A DNA stretch of 39,074 nt, taken from Gammaproteobacteria bacterium (GTDB lineage: Bacteria > Pseudomonadota > Gammaproteobacteria > Pseudomonadales > Azotimanducaceae). The stretch lies in contig JAPPHD010000170.1 in assembly GCA_028821125.1 (NCBI GenBank), positions 1-39,074 of the forward strand. The letters are read 5' to 3'. The position numbers and the translations under genes are program-made. A model generated the notes under the pieces. It saw nothing but the letters and a program-made list of their open reading frames with translations, was not told where the DNA came from and searched no databases. Of this stretch, positions 9,040 through 17,569 are shown piece by piece. The first letter of the stretch is position 1; each line of letters starts with the position of its first letter.

Positions 9040-10208
9040 CGTCTGGCCCCTGAGTCTGCCCAAGCATCCGCCACCTCTACGGCCAGGCCTTCCCGGCCGC
9101 CGGAGACCGTACCAAGAACCACGCCGTCACCCGCATCGAAGGGTTCCACGACCCAATCTGCACTCGTGCGCAGCACAGTACGCAGCGCAACCGCTTTCAG
9201 CGTGCCGTTCTCGACTACCCAGACGCTGCCCCGGCCCTGCTCAGCCGACTCCGGCAACACGTAGACGCTCTGGACTACAGGGCCTTCGATCGCGATCTCT
9301 GCAAAGGTGCCCGGCAACGGCAGCGAATCGGTCGGCGAATCTTCCGAGAACCGGAGGAATACCGTCGCCAGGCGACTGCGCGGCGCCACCACGGACGACA
9401 CGCGGTCGACTTGCGCGCTGAAGGCCTGCCCACCCGCGCGAACTTCAGCGGTTCGGCCGATGACCGGGTCCAGGCGATCCAGATCCCGTATCTCGACCGG
9501 CGCTTCCACCTGCAGCGCATCGATGCGATACACCGTTCCCAACGGCGTAGCCGGACCGACCTGTTCTCCGAGTTCGACGCTGGCGTTGAGCACCCGGCTT
9601 GCGAACGGGAACGAAACACGGGTTCTTTCGAGTTTCAGTTCAGCCATCTTCAGCACCGCTTGCGCGTGCTCCAGTTCGGCTTCCTCCTTGGCAAGCGATG
9701 GCATCCGACGAATCCGGTCGGACAGTTCAAGGCCCGGGTAATCCCGAGCGAACACCCGGGCGTCATGCTCCCCTCGGGCCTTCTCGCGCCATACGCTGGC
9801 CTCCGCCTCCTTGACGGTTGCGCGGGCCGCTTCCACACGCAGCTCGAAGTCCGTCGGGTCGACCCTGATCATCGTCTCTCCCGCCGGAATCGACCCGCCG
9901 TTGGTGAATTTCGGTGAAATCCAGACCACCCTCGATGAAACCTCGGATACCACCCTGGCCTTCGCGGCAAGGCTGACTCCACCCGTGAGCTCCACCTGCA
10001 GTGCCCGATCTGTGGGCACGGGATCGATCACGCTGACCAGGGGTTTGGGCGCCGAGCCAAGCCCGAGCCCCGCATCCGCCCCGCGATCCGGCGCCTGCGC
10101 GAAATAAACGGCCACGAGAATTGCAACGCCAACGGCGCCCAATTGAACATAACCGAGCAACGGCCCGCGATCCGAGCGGTTTTCAGCATTCGGCGACTCT
10201 TGCGACAT
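9036..10208 (-). CDS. RND efflux periplasmic adaptor, pair B
   Basis: HlyD/MFP-type adaptor of 390 residues partnering the permease that overlaps its stop. An N-terminal membrane anchor (about residues 18-37) follows a short cytoplasmic tail. The lipoyl halves are recognisable around SSRVVWISPKFTNGGSIPAG and SFPFASRVLNASVELGEQVG, with an alpha-hairpin between them that is rich in Glu and Arg (AEASVWREKARGEHDARVFA). The C-terminal barrel contains VAPRSRLATVFLRFSED. The ATG at 10208 has an AAGGAAA site 6 bases upstream. Several segments closely parallel the pair C adaptor (VDPTDFELRVEAAR / IDPQDAELRLERAQ; APRSRLATVFLRF / APRTRLSMLLLDF), so B and C look like an old duplication, while the pair A adaptor is more distant. 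Confidence 0.92.
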   Translation of the reverse strand: MSQESPNAENRSDRGPLLGYVQLGAVGVAILVAVYFAQAPDRGADAGLGLGSAPKPLVSVIDPVPTDRALQVELTGGVSLAAKARVVSEVSSRVVWISPKFTNGGSIPAGETMIRVDPTDFELRVEAARATVKEAEASVWREKARGEHDARVFARDYPGLELSDRIRRMPSLAKEEAELEHAQAVLKMAELKLERTRVSFPFASRVLNASVELGEQVGPATPLGTVYRIDALQVEAPVEIRDLDRLDPVIGRTAEVRAGGQAFSAQVDRVSSVVAPRSRLATVFLRFSEDSPTDSLPLPGTFAEIAIEGPVVQSVYVLPESAEQGRGSVWVVENGTLKAVALRTVLRTSADWVVEPFDAGDGVVLGTVSGGREGLAVEVADAWADSGARR

Positions 10209-10557
10209 AGTGATTTCCTTGGCTGGTTACTCGCTTGCCAACGCCGGCGAACTCGTATGCTCCGACCTCATGGCCGCGCGCCATACCAAACGTCCAGCGA
10301 GTGCAAGACCCATGGCAGGAGGGCGTTGTTCCATCAGGTTCTTCGGCGAGTTAGCAGGAAATTTCAGACGTATTCCAGCGAGTTGATTGACCCCTACTGA
10401 CGGGCGTTAACGGAAGAACACGTAGCGTGTACAGCAGGCACTGAACACTACCTCCCTGCGGGAAGTATACGGTAACGATTTTTGATTCGACAACGATGCG
10501 GCCAGCCGGGTGCCGCGGACATCGAAAAACCGTGCAGCATTGCCGATTCTGAATCGA
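10209..10557. other. Intergenic region upstream of efflux pair B
   Basis: This 349-base stretch separates the start of the pair B adaptor from the stop of the DUF3604 gene, both on the minus strand. It holds three small inverted repeats: ACACG-TAG-CGTGT at 10418-10430, TCCC-TGC-GGGA at 10453-10463 and CGATTC-T-GAATCG at 10544-10556. The last lies just past the DUF3604 stop. It is more AT-rich than its surroundings, so it probably holds the pair B promoter, but I could not pick a convincing -35/-10 pair. No open frame looks coding. Confidence 0.4.
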
Positions 10558-12444
10558 TCAGTGCGTCAACTGTTCCGACGTGGGAGGGTGATACCAGATC
10601 GGCGAGGTATATGCGCGTTCCTGGATGACCGAAGGACCCACGTCGGGCGCTTCCATGCCAAGTGCCAGCGCATCGTAAAGCGAGTGGCGCGGGGTTGGGA
10701 TTTCCAGCACCCGAACATAGTAGAAGGCGGGATGTTCCGCCTCGAAAGCCGGGTCTCGCCACATTACAGCCAGTTCCGCCGCACCGATGCTGTTGTCGTA
10801 GCGGGCCGTCCTGGTATCCACGGTATTGCCCACCACCGGCAGCCTGCCGTCCGCGCCCGGCTGCCGGTCTCCGGACCACACCACGTCGTACACCTGTTCC
10901 CGGGCCTCGCCTTGAGCGTCCAGCCAACCCTTGACGATCTGCACGCGGTCGAGGTTTGCACCGGCCGGATCCTTCGCCGCAAAGACCAGGAAGCTCGGTG
11001 CGTCCCCTCCGTCGACAGGCGGAATTTCACCGCCCATCGGCACTGAGCGGCCTGAAGCCGGCGAGCCGCTCTCGCCAGCTTGCAGATCCTCATCGGACAG
11101 GTCCCAACCGCCGTAGAATCGGACCCGGATTCGCGGTCCTGTGGTGGCGTAAGTCTCCCGTCGCAGCATGGCGCCGAGGATTGCCTCCCGCGTGTTGTCT
11201 TCAGCCCATACCGCCGCCAGGCCCGAGGCGGACATGTGCCAGCCGATCGCCGACGGACCCAGCGCCGCTCCCTGTTTGGTTTCCGGGGTCGAGTCCGTTG
11301 CCATCTTGCCCCCGAAACTGTTTTCCTCCGCCGTTGACAGCCCCGTATGCGAATCGGTCGAACCGATCAGGCCGAACTGAAACGGGTTGATGCCCACCTT
11401 CGCACCGAGCTGCAGGCCGGCCTTGAGGGCCGAGCGCACATAGTCGCCGGAGCGCGGCACATACTCCTGCAAATCCCGCTGAAGATAGAACGGAAAGGGC
11501 TCGAAGCCTGCAAACTCGTCCTCGGGGGAAAACAGGAAGTGCGCTTCCGAATCTCCCTTGATCTGGGTGACCTCGACGATCTTCTCCCAACGCATGCGCT
11601 CGCGCGCATAGTCCGTATCGACCGGCAGGCCGCGCAGCGTCGTATCGGAGAACATGAGGCCCTTGGAAACGTTGGAGTTGTGGGGAATCGCCAGGAAACG
11701 GGCGCCGCTCTCGGCGCTGGTCCGGCCCAGCCATTGCCAGAGATCTTCCGGATAGGGGCTTTGCAGGGCGGAAAACGGCTGGAAGGACAGGGCCTGGTCT
11801 CCGTCGGCATCGGTGACCACCACCCGGTGGAGGTTGGCGCCGCCCGGCAGGGCGCTCCACTCCCAACCCATCAGCGTGGTAAATTCGCCAGGCTCGTTGT
11901 GTGCCTCGGCGGTCGCCACGAGTTCTTCCCAGGCTAACCGTTCGCGTTTCAGGTTGGGCGGGGTGGGAAAATCGGCAAGGTCGACCGGCAATGCCGCCGT
12001 CTCCCGTGGGTCGGCGCTGTCGCGGAGCAATGCCATGAACAGTTCCGGGCCTTTTCCCGCATTGATTTCACTGCGCACCGACCAGGTGAGGAACCAGTTG
12101 GCGATGCTGTCCCAGATTCCGGCTCCCTCCTCCTGCCACCCATTGTGATAAATGTCGCGAGTCTGGCCGAGGAACTCGGCGTGGTCGGAGACGACCAGAA
12201 AATCCAGCGGGGCCTCCAGTTGCATGCGCGCCCGGTGATACGGGTGGATTACCGGCTGGCCCTTGGGGAATCGGTATGCCGTGTCCGGGTCGGCAGTGAG
12301 ATTGTTGTTGAGAAAGGCATCGAAGGAATAGGTGGTGTGCAGGTGCGTGTCGCCCCAGAGAAGCTGCCGGTCCCGAGCGGCGACGCCCGAAGACGACAAG
12401 AACAAGATGCACAGGATGACGACGGTCGTTCTAATGAAACGCAC
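10558..12444 (-). CDS. Secreted DUF3604 family protein
   Basis: Predicted exported metal-dependent protein of the DUF3604 family, which has PHP-like His/Asp motifs; no reaction is established for it that I can cite. 628 residues. The N-terminus is a Sec signal (hydrophobic about 7-18, cleavage near VAA-RD). Then come GDTHLHTTYSFDA (H34, H36), VVSDHAEFLG, IPHNSNVSKG, IGSTDSHTGL and the C-terminal FAAKDPAGANLDRVQIVKGW and TSPIWYHPP. The same ordered motifs recur in the lipoprotein at 27532-29574. The GTG start at 12444-12442 is odd because the AGAGGA ribosome site directly abuts it; an alternative start inside the signal is possible. Divergent from the SDR gene, with 158 bases between. Confidence 0.85.
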   Translation of the reverse strand: MRFIRTTVVILCILFLSSSGVAARDRQLLWGDTHLHTTYSFDAFLNNNLTADPDTAYRFPKGQPVIHPYHRARMQLEAPLDFLVVSDHAEFLGQTRDIYHNGWQEEGAGIWDSIANWFLTWSVRSEINAGKGPELFMALLRDSADPRETAALPVDLADFPTPPNLKRERLAWEELVATAEAHNEPGEFTTLMGWEWSALPGGANLHRVVVTDADGDQALSFQPFSALQSPYPEDLWQWLGRTSAESGARFLAIPHNSNVSKGLMFSDTTLRGLPVDTDYARERMRWEKIVEVTQIKGDSEAHFLFSPEDEFAGFEPFPFYLQRDLQEYVPRSGDYVRSALKAGLQLGAKVGINPFQFGLIGSTDSHTGLSTAEENSFGGKMATDSTPETKQGAALGPSAIGWHMSASGLAAVWAEDNTREAILGAMLRRETYATTGPRIRVRFYGGWDLSDEDLQAGESGSPASGRSVPMGGEIPPVDGGDAPSFLVFAAKDPAGANLDRVQIVKGWLDAQGEAREQVYDVVWSGDRQPGADGRLPVVGNTVDTRTARYDNSIGAAELAVMWRDPAFEAEHPAFYYVRVLEIPTPRHSLYDALALGMEAPDVGPSVIQERAYTSPIWYHPPTSEQLTH

Positions 12445-12602
12445 TCCTCTTTGTCGGCCGGGTTGTCGACACAGCCCGAGGCGGTGTCGGACACTCGCGT
12501 TCTTCGATCCCCTGCCGCTGTCGCGACCGGATCATTGTAAGCGATGGGACGCTATGATTGCCTTCTGGACATCCACAACAGGACTAAAGCCGGGAGGCGA
12601 CT

Positions 12603-13370
12603 ATGGATCTGGGGCTGACAGGCGCAAGGGCCGTGATATCCGGCGGGACGCAGGGCATCGGGCTGGCCGTGGCCAGGGAACTGCTCGACGAGGGGGCTTC
12701 GGTGAGCATCTGCGCGCGCCGGCAGGACGGTGTGAAGGCGGCCCTTGCCCAACTGTCGGTACTCGGCAAGGCCGTCGGCCAGGTCTGCGACGTGAGCGAC
12801 CACGCCGCCACGGTGCAATGGATGCGGGATGCCGCCGAAGCGCTGGGCGGTATCGACATCGTGGTGCACAACGCCACCGCCAGCGGGCAGCCCGGCCCGG
12901 GGCAAGAACCCTGGCTCAACAATTTCAACGTCGACCTCATGGGCATGGTGGGCATGAGCGAGGGGGCGCTGCCTTACCTCGAAAAATCGGAACGGGCGGC
13001 GCTGATACAGATCGCCACGATCACCGGCATCGAGCACCACGACGTGCCCATCAGCCCGAGCTACGGCGCCATGAAGGCCGCATCCATCCGCCACATGGCG
13101 GCGCTCGCTCAGCAGTGGGGCCCCAAGGGCATTCGGGCCAACAGCGTCTCGCCGGGGCCGATCTTCATCGAAGGCGGCGTATGGAACATGATCAAGGACC
13201 AGATGACCCCCCTGTACGAGCGCGACCGCGATTACCACCCAACGAAACGCATGGGAACGGCTGAAGAGGTGGCAAAGGTGGTGACGTTTCTGGCCAGCCC
13301 GGCGGCGAGTTGGGTCAACGGTACCAACGTGCGCGTGGACGGGGCATTCACGCGGGGCGTGAATTTCTGA
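12603..13370 (+). CDS. Short-chain dehydrogenase/reductase (SDR)
   Basis: NAD(P)-dependent oxidoreductase of the classical SDR type, 255 residues, cytoplasmic. The Rossmann motif is ISGGTQGIG near the N-terminus, followed by HNATASG (the NNAG-equivalent), and the active-site pair Y154 and K158 in SYGAMKAAS. The C-terminal VNGTNVRVDGAFTRG is the usual SDR end. The substrate cannot be read from sequence; the nearby LLM oxidoreductase and P450 suggest a hydroxy- or keto-lipid or other hydrophobic compound, which is inference. The start has a GGGAGG site at good spacing, and a TATGAT box lies about 50 bases upstream. Convergent with the LLM gene across a short gap that holds CRISPR-like repeats. 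Confidence 0.93.
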   Translation: MDLGLTGARAVISGGTQGIGLAVARELLDEGASVSICARRQDGVKAALAQLSVLGKAVGQVCDVSDHAATVQWMRDAAEALGGIDIVVHNATASGQPGPGQEPWLNNFNVDLMGMVGMSEGALPYLEKSERAALIQIATITGIEHHDVPISPSYGAMKAASIRHMAALAQQWGPKGIRANSVSPGPIFIEGGVWNMIKDQMTPLYERDRDYHPTKRMGTAEEVAKVVTFLASPAASWVNGTNVRVDGAFTRGVNF

Positions 13371-13396
13371 CCGGCGGCGCCCTCGGCAGTCCAGAA

Positions 13397-13486
13397 GGGA
13401 CTATCCCCGCGAGCGCGGGGAACACCCTCCCGTCAGGGTGACCTCCACCGTCTCGCCCGGTTCATCCCCGCGTGACGGGCAGAATC
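13397..13486 (-). CRISPR. Remnant of a type I-E CRISPR array (two degenerate repeats, one spacer)
   Basis: The first repeat unit (13397-13425) contains ATCCCCGC, a 4-base loop region and GCGGGGAACAC, the signature of type I-E repeats read on the reverse strand. The second (from 13458) begins CGGTTCATCCCCGCG, a canonical I-E half. The shared ATCCCCGCG cores start at 13403 and 13464, exactly 61 bases apart, which is a 29-base repeat plus a 32-base spacer (13426-13457). The outer 6 bases of unit 1 and the outer half of unit 2 are degenerate. Unit 2 contains the stop codon of the LLM gene. No cas gene is in the window. The hairpin CCCCGC-GAGC-GCGGGG could instead be a terminator, but no T-run follows. 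Confidence 0.5.
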
Positions 13487-14334
13487 CGCTCGCCGAACTC
13501 GCACAGGCGATCCAGGCCGCCGGGGCCGGCGAAAAAGAACGCCGGAACCATCATCCGGCCCACACCGAGTGACCGCATCTGCTCGACGCCGGCCTCGGGA
13601 TCGGCCATCTGCGCGCCGAATATCGCGTTTATCTCGATGCTGTCGGGATCGCGGCCATGGGCTTCGGCACCTTGGCGCACGCGGGCGATCAACGCACTCA
13701 GGCGCTCCGCATCGCCTTCACCCGGAAAGTAGCCGTCGGCAATGCGGGCCGCGCGCTGAATGGCGGCATTCGTATCGCCGCCCACCAGCACCGGAATCGT
13801 CCCGTTCACCGGCCTCGGGCTGCAGGTCACCGGCTCGAAGTCGACAAACTCCCCATGGAACTCCGCGTGCGGCCCTGCCCACAGCGCCTTCATGGCGGCG
13901 ATGTATTCATCGTTCCGGGCGCCCCGCCGCTCCCAGGCAACTCCGAGCGCTTCGAACTCCTCCTTGAGCCAGCCGACGCCGAGCCCCAGTTCCACCCGGC
14001 CGCCGGTCAAACGGTCCAGCGTCGCCAGTTCCTTGGCGAGCACCAGTGGATTGCGCTGCGGCACAATCAGGATGCAGGTGCCGAGCTTCACCGTCGGAGC
14101 GGCCGCGGCGACGAAGGCCAGCCAGATCAGCGGGTCCGGAATCGGCGTATCGGGCTCGGCCGGAACCTTGCCGTCGGGGCTGTAGGGGTACTTCGATGCG
14201 ATCGAATCGGGCATCACCACGTGTTCGCCGCCCCAGACGGACTCGAAACCGACCCCTTCGGCGCGCCTGCAGATTTCCAGCGCCGAGTCGCCGTCGATAC
14301 CTATGCTGCTCGCAAAGGCCAGTCCGACTTTCAT
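13462..14334 (-). CDS. LLM-class F420/flavin-dependent oxidoreductase (TIGR03619-like)
   Basis: Luciferase-like monooxygenase fold enzyme of 290 residues, cytoplasmic, expected to use F420 or FMN. It begins MKVGLAFASSIGIDGD and shows GFESVWGGEHVVMP, VKLGTCILIVPQRNPLVLAK, LDRLTGGRVELGLGVGWLKE and a C-terminal block IPVLVGGDTNAAIQRAARIADG, the pattern of the Rv2161c-type subfamily. I start at the ATG 14334-14332; the frame extends further upstream only as antisense of the pump gene. It lies 49 bases downstream of the pair C permease on the same strand and could be co-transcribed. Its last three codons and stop coincide with a CRISPR-like repeat (see that entry), so the original C-terminus may have been replaced. 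Substrate unknown. Confidence 0.9.
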   Translation of the reverse strand: MKVGLAFASSIGIDGDSALEICRRAEGVGFESVWGGEHVVMPDSIASKYPYSPDGKVPAEPDTPIPDPLIWLAFVAAAAPTVKLGTCILIVPQRNPLVLAKELATLDRLTGGRVELGLGVGWLKEEFEALGVAWERRGARNDEYIAAMKALWAGPHAEFHGEFVDFEPVTCSPRPVNGTIPVLVGGDTNAAIQRAARIADGYFPGEGDAERLSALIARVRQGAEAHGRDPDSIEINAIFGAQMADPEAGVEQMRSLGVGRMMVPAFFFAGPGGLDRLCEFGERILPVTRG

Positions 14335-14383
14335 GTGAGTCTGCAACCCAGCGCGCAATCGTTTGCCACCTCGACGGGGATGA

Positions 14384-17300
14384 TCAGGCCGCCGTATCGG
14401 CTTGCCGCAACCACCCGATCCGGGTGCGTTCGCGGACGCCTTCCCCGAGCAGCAGGATGGCGGGTACCACGAAGAGTATCCCCGCGCTACCCGCCACAAG
14501 CCCGCCGATGATGCTGACCACGATCGGCACGTAGTTGGTAATCGTAGCCTCCGACTTGAGGTACAGCACCGGCAACAGGCCCCCAATGGTCGTTATCGTG
14601 GTCAGGAAGATCGGACGGAAACGCTCCCGCACGGCACCCGCGATTGCCGCGATTGCCGGCAACGCCGAAGCCGCACGCAGGCTGTTGAAACGGTCCATGA
14701 GGAGCAGTGTGTCGTTGATGACGACCCCGAGCACCGCGACCACCCCGAACACCGACGTAAGGTTCATGTCGTAGCCCAGCACCAGATGCGCCAGCACGGC
14801 GCCGGCCGCCGCCAGCGGCATCGCGGTCAGCACGACCAGCGGCTGCGCGTAGCTGCGAAACTGCACCGCTATGATCATGTAGATCAGCAGAAGGACGACC
14901 GGCAGGGTGTAGGCCAGCGGGCCCAGCGACTCCTCGTCGTCATCCACCCCCGCACGAGCCCATTTGAGACCAAGGCCCGGGTAGCGCCCCTGAAGTTCCG
15001 GCAGCAGGCTGCCTTCGACCTGCGCCCGCAGCTCGCGCGGCATCAAGACCGCTTGATCCACGAAGCTGCCCACTTCCGCTGCGCGAACCCCATCGATCCG
15101 CATCAGCGATTCGAGCTCACGTGTCTCCACCACCCTCGCCGCCACCCCCAGCGGGATGTCGCCGCCCACGGGCAGTACGATGCGCTCGTCCACCAGCTCA
15201 GCCAGGCTCCGCCGTCGATCCTCAGGGTAGCGGACCATGACCTTGACCTCGTCACGTCCGCGCTGGATACGCTGCACCTCCGTGCCGAAAAAGCGCGCCC
15301 GCAGTTGCGTGGCCAACTCGCCCCCGGTCAACCCTGCCGCCTGTCCCGCAGGTGTCAGATGCAGGTCGAAGTGGCGCCGGCCCGGGGTCAGCGAGTCGAA
15401 GACGTCCAGCACCCCGGGGGATGCCTCGAGGGCCGCGACCAGATCCTCTACGGCACGCGCAAGTACCTCGCCATCCGGGTGCACAAGAGCCACCGAGAGG
15501 TCGTAGCCATTTCCGCCGTATCGGTCCGCCGTCGAGAACGTCAGCCGGTCGGCACCGACGATCTCGCCGGCGTTGCGCCGCCACGCGCGGGCGACCTCGT
15601 CGGCACTGACCGTGCGTTGCGATTCCTCCCGCAGTTGCAGCGTAACGGCGGCGAGATGAGTTGCGCGGCCGCCGTCCCCCACGAAGATGCCTCGGGGAGG
15701 ATGATGCCCCACAACCGTGGCGACAGACAGGATCGGGGATCCACCGAGCTGCTGATTGCTCCGTCTGGCCGCCTCCTCCAACTGGCGGGCACCGACGCGC
15801 GCAACCTCCAGCGGCGTTCCCACAGGATAGGTGAGAGCCGCCTCCACTCTTCCGGTGCCGAGGGCCGCCACTTCGCCGAACCGGACGACCCCGCCGAGAA
15901 GCAGGATACCGCTGACGACAACCAGGGCACCGGCCACCATCAACGCACCGACCGGGCGGCGGGTCGCCAGGGCCACCGCCGGCACCGCGACGCGGTCGCG
16001 GAGGTCTTCGATGGCCTGCCTGATCCGCGCCTGTACGGCTGACATGGGCCAACGGCTCCAGTCGCCGCCATGCGCAAGATGCGATGGCAGGATCAGGAAC
16101 GCCTCCACCAGCGACACACCCAACACCAGGAGGGCGACTAACGGAAACACGCTCAGGAACTGACCCACAACACCGTAGGTGAACAGTAGAGGGGCAAACG
16201 CGAGCAAGGTTGTCGCAATGCCCACCGCCACCGGCCAGAACACCCGGCGCGCCCCGGCGACCGCCGCGTCCGCACCGACCAGGCCACGTTCCCGTTCCGT
16301 CGAGACGCTCTCCCCTACGACGACAGCGTCATCGACGACAATTCCGATCATCATGATCATCGCGAAGATCGTGGCTACGTTGAAGGTGAGGTCAAAGGTC
16401 GGGAACAGCATCATCGCACCCAGGAACGACACCGGCAGGCCCACCGCCACCCACGTCGCCAGCCGAAAGTCGAACACGAAGGCAAGCACGAAGAATACGA
16501 GCACCAGGCCCAGCGCTCCCGTGCCCGTGACGAGCTCCAGCCGGGCCGACGCCCGCCGGGAACTGTCCTGCCATACGGTCAACTCCGCCCCCGGCGGGGG
16601 TGCGTAGCCAGCGAGCATGGCACGGACATCGTCGGCAATCTCCACCTCCGACTGTCCTCGTTGCACTGCCAATGCGGTCAGGAAGACGGCCGGTACGCCG
16701 TCGAGTTCGGTGGTGCCCACGGCGTCCCCAAACCCCTCACTGACCTCCGCCACATCACCCACGGTGACCAGCGCACCACTGGGGGCGGACAGCAGTACCA
16801 CGTCGTCGAATTCCTCGGCGCGAACGCGCCGGTCATCAACGCGCACGACCATGCCGCCGGCCCCGGTCAGCAGACGCCCCGAGGTAAGGTCCACCGACGA
16901 GCTCCGCACCTTGCGCGCCACCTCGGCGATCGTCAGGCCATGCTCGCGCAGCGCCTCCTCGTCGACTTCGATCGCAATCTCCCGCTCCGGCGACCAGTCA
17001 AGCGACACGTTCGACACTGACGGCAACGCGAGCATGTCCTCCCGCAACTGCTCTGCCGCGATGCGCAACGCTTGTGCCGAAAGCTCACGCGAGGACAACG
17101 CGACCGTGATCGCCGGGACGTGCACGAAGGGTATGCCGATCTCCGGACGTTCCGCGTCTGGCGGCGGGAATCTCTCGATGCGGTCGACCGCCGTGCGCAC
17201 CTCCTCCAGCACCTCCTCGGTGTCCGCGAAGGGATCCACTGAGAGCCTCACGGTGCCGACGTCGGACGATGCCTTGGAAACCGCTCTGCGCACCCCGGCC

Positions 17301-17569
17301 AGCCCGACTACGCGCTCCTCGATTCGACGCGTAATGCTCTCCTCGACCTCCGTAGGACTCGATCCGGGGTAGGGCACCGTGACTTCGACTTTCCTGCCAT
17401 CCACGTCCGGTATGATCTCGACATCGATTCCCGACGCGACAAAGAGCCCGCCACCAATGGCAAGCAGCATGAGCAGGCTTCCGGCCACCCGACGGCGCAC
17501 GAAGGCGGCAATGACCCTGCCCACGCCCGTAGGAGCTTCGACTGAACCGCCGCTTTTCGACGCGGTCAT
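14384..17569 (-). CDS. RND efflux permease, pair C
   Basis: Inner-membrane RND pump of 1061 residues. It has TM1 at about 28-47 followed by IIPDVDGRKVEVTVPYPGSS, the TM4 motif GIVVDDAVVVGES with D413 and D414, two porter loops, the TM10 motif GVVINDTLLLMDRFN, and TM11 with RERFRPIFLTTITTIGG. The length and all motifs are normal. The ATG at 17569 overlaps the adaptor stop (ATGA). It is most like the pair B permease (shared ATREVxxL / RIQRGRDEVKVMVRYPEDRR stretches) and lacks the GlnE-like tail of pair A. The LLM gene follows after 49 bases. Substrate unknown. Confidence 0.94.
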   Translation of the reverse strand: MTASKSGGSVEAPTGVGRVIAAFVRRRVAGSLLMLLAIGGGLFVASGIDVEIIPDVDGRKVEVTVPYPGSSPTEVEESITRRIEERVVGLAGVRRAVSKASSDVGTVRLSVDPFADTEEVLEEVRTAVDRIERFPPPDAERPEIGIPFVHVPAITVALSSRELSAQALRIAAEQLREDMLALPSVSNVSLDWSPEREIAIEVDEEALREHGLTIAEVARKVRSSSVDLTSGRLLTGAGGMVVRVDDRRVRAEEFDDVVLLSAPSGALVTVGDVAEVSEGFGDAVGTTELDGVPAVFLTALAVQRGQSEVEIADDVRAMLAGYAPPPGAELTVWQDSSRRASARLELVTGTGALGLVLVFFVLAFVFDFRLATWVAVGLPVSFLGAMMLFPTFDLTFNVATIFAMIMMIGIVVDDAVVVGESVSTERERGLVGADAAVAGARRVFWPVAVGIATTLLAFAPLLFTYGVVGQFLSVFPLVALLVLGVSLVEAFLILPSHLAHGGDWSRWPMSAVQARIRQAIEDLRDRVAVPAVALATRRPVGALMVAGALVVVSGILLLGGVVRFGEVAALGTGRVEAALTYPVGTPLEVARVGARQLEEAARRSNQQLGGSPILSVATVVGHHPPRGIFVGDGGRATHLAAVTLQLREESQRTVSADEVARAWRRNAGEIVGADRLTFSTADRYGGNGYDLSVALVHPDGEVLARAVEDLVAALEASPGVLDVFDSLTPGRRHFDLHLTPAGQAAGLTGGELATQLRARFFGTEVQRIQRGRDEVKVMVRYPEDRRRSLAELVDERIVLPVGGDIPLGVAARVVETRELESLMRIDGVRAAEVGSFVDQAVLMPRELRAQVEGSLLPELQGRYPGLGLKWARAGVDDDEESLGPLAYTLPVVLLLIYMIIAVQFRSYAQPLVVLTAMPLAAAGAVLAHLVLGYDMNLTSVFGVVAVLGVVINDTLLLMDRFNSLRAASALPAIAAIAGAVRERFRPIFLTTITTIGGLLPVLYLKSEATITNYVPIVVSIIGGLVAGSAGILFVVPAILLLGEGVRERTRIGWLRQADTAA

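Noticed and set aside
13397-13425. The GC-rich hairpin as a simple bidirectional terminator between SDR and LLM
   Set aside because: No T-run on either side, and the 61-base period with a second I-E-like half repeat is better explained by CRISPR remains. A terminator role is not fully excluded.
14335-14586. 84-residue N-terminal extension of the LLM protein at 13462
   Set aside because: It is antisense to the permease C-terminus and cysteine- and serine-rich, while the conserved LLM start MKVGLAF is at 14334.
14402-16042. 546-codon plus-strand frame over the pair C permease
   Set aside because: Same antisense artefact; the opposite strand has a full RND permease with all motifs.
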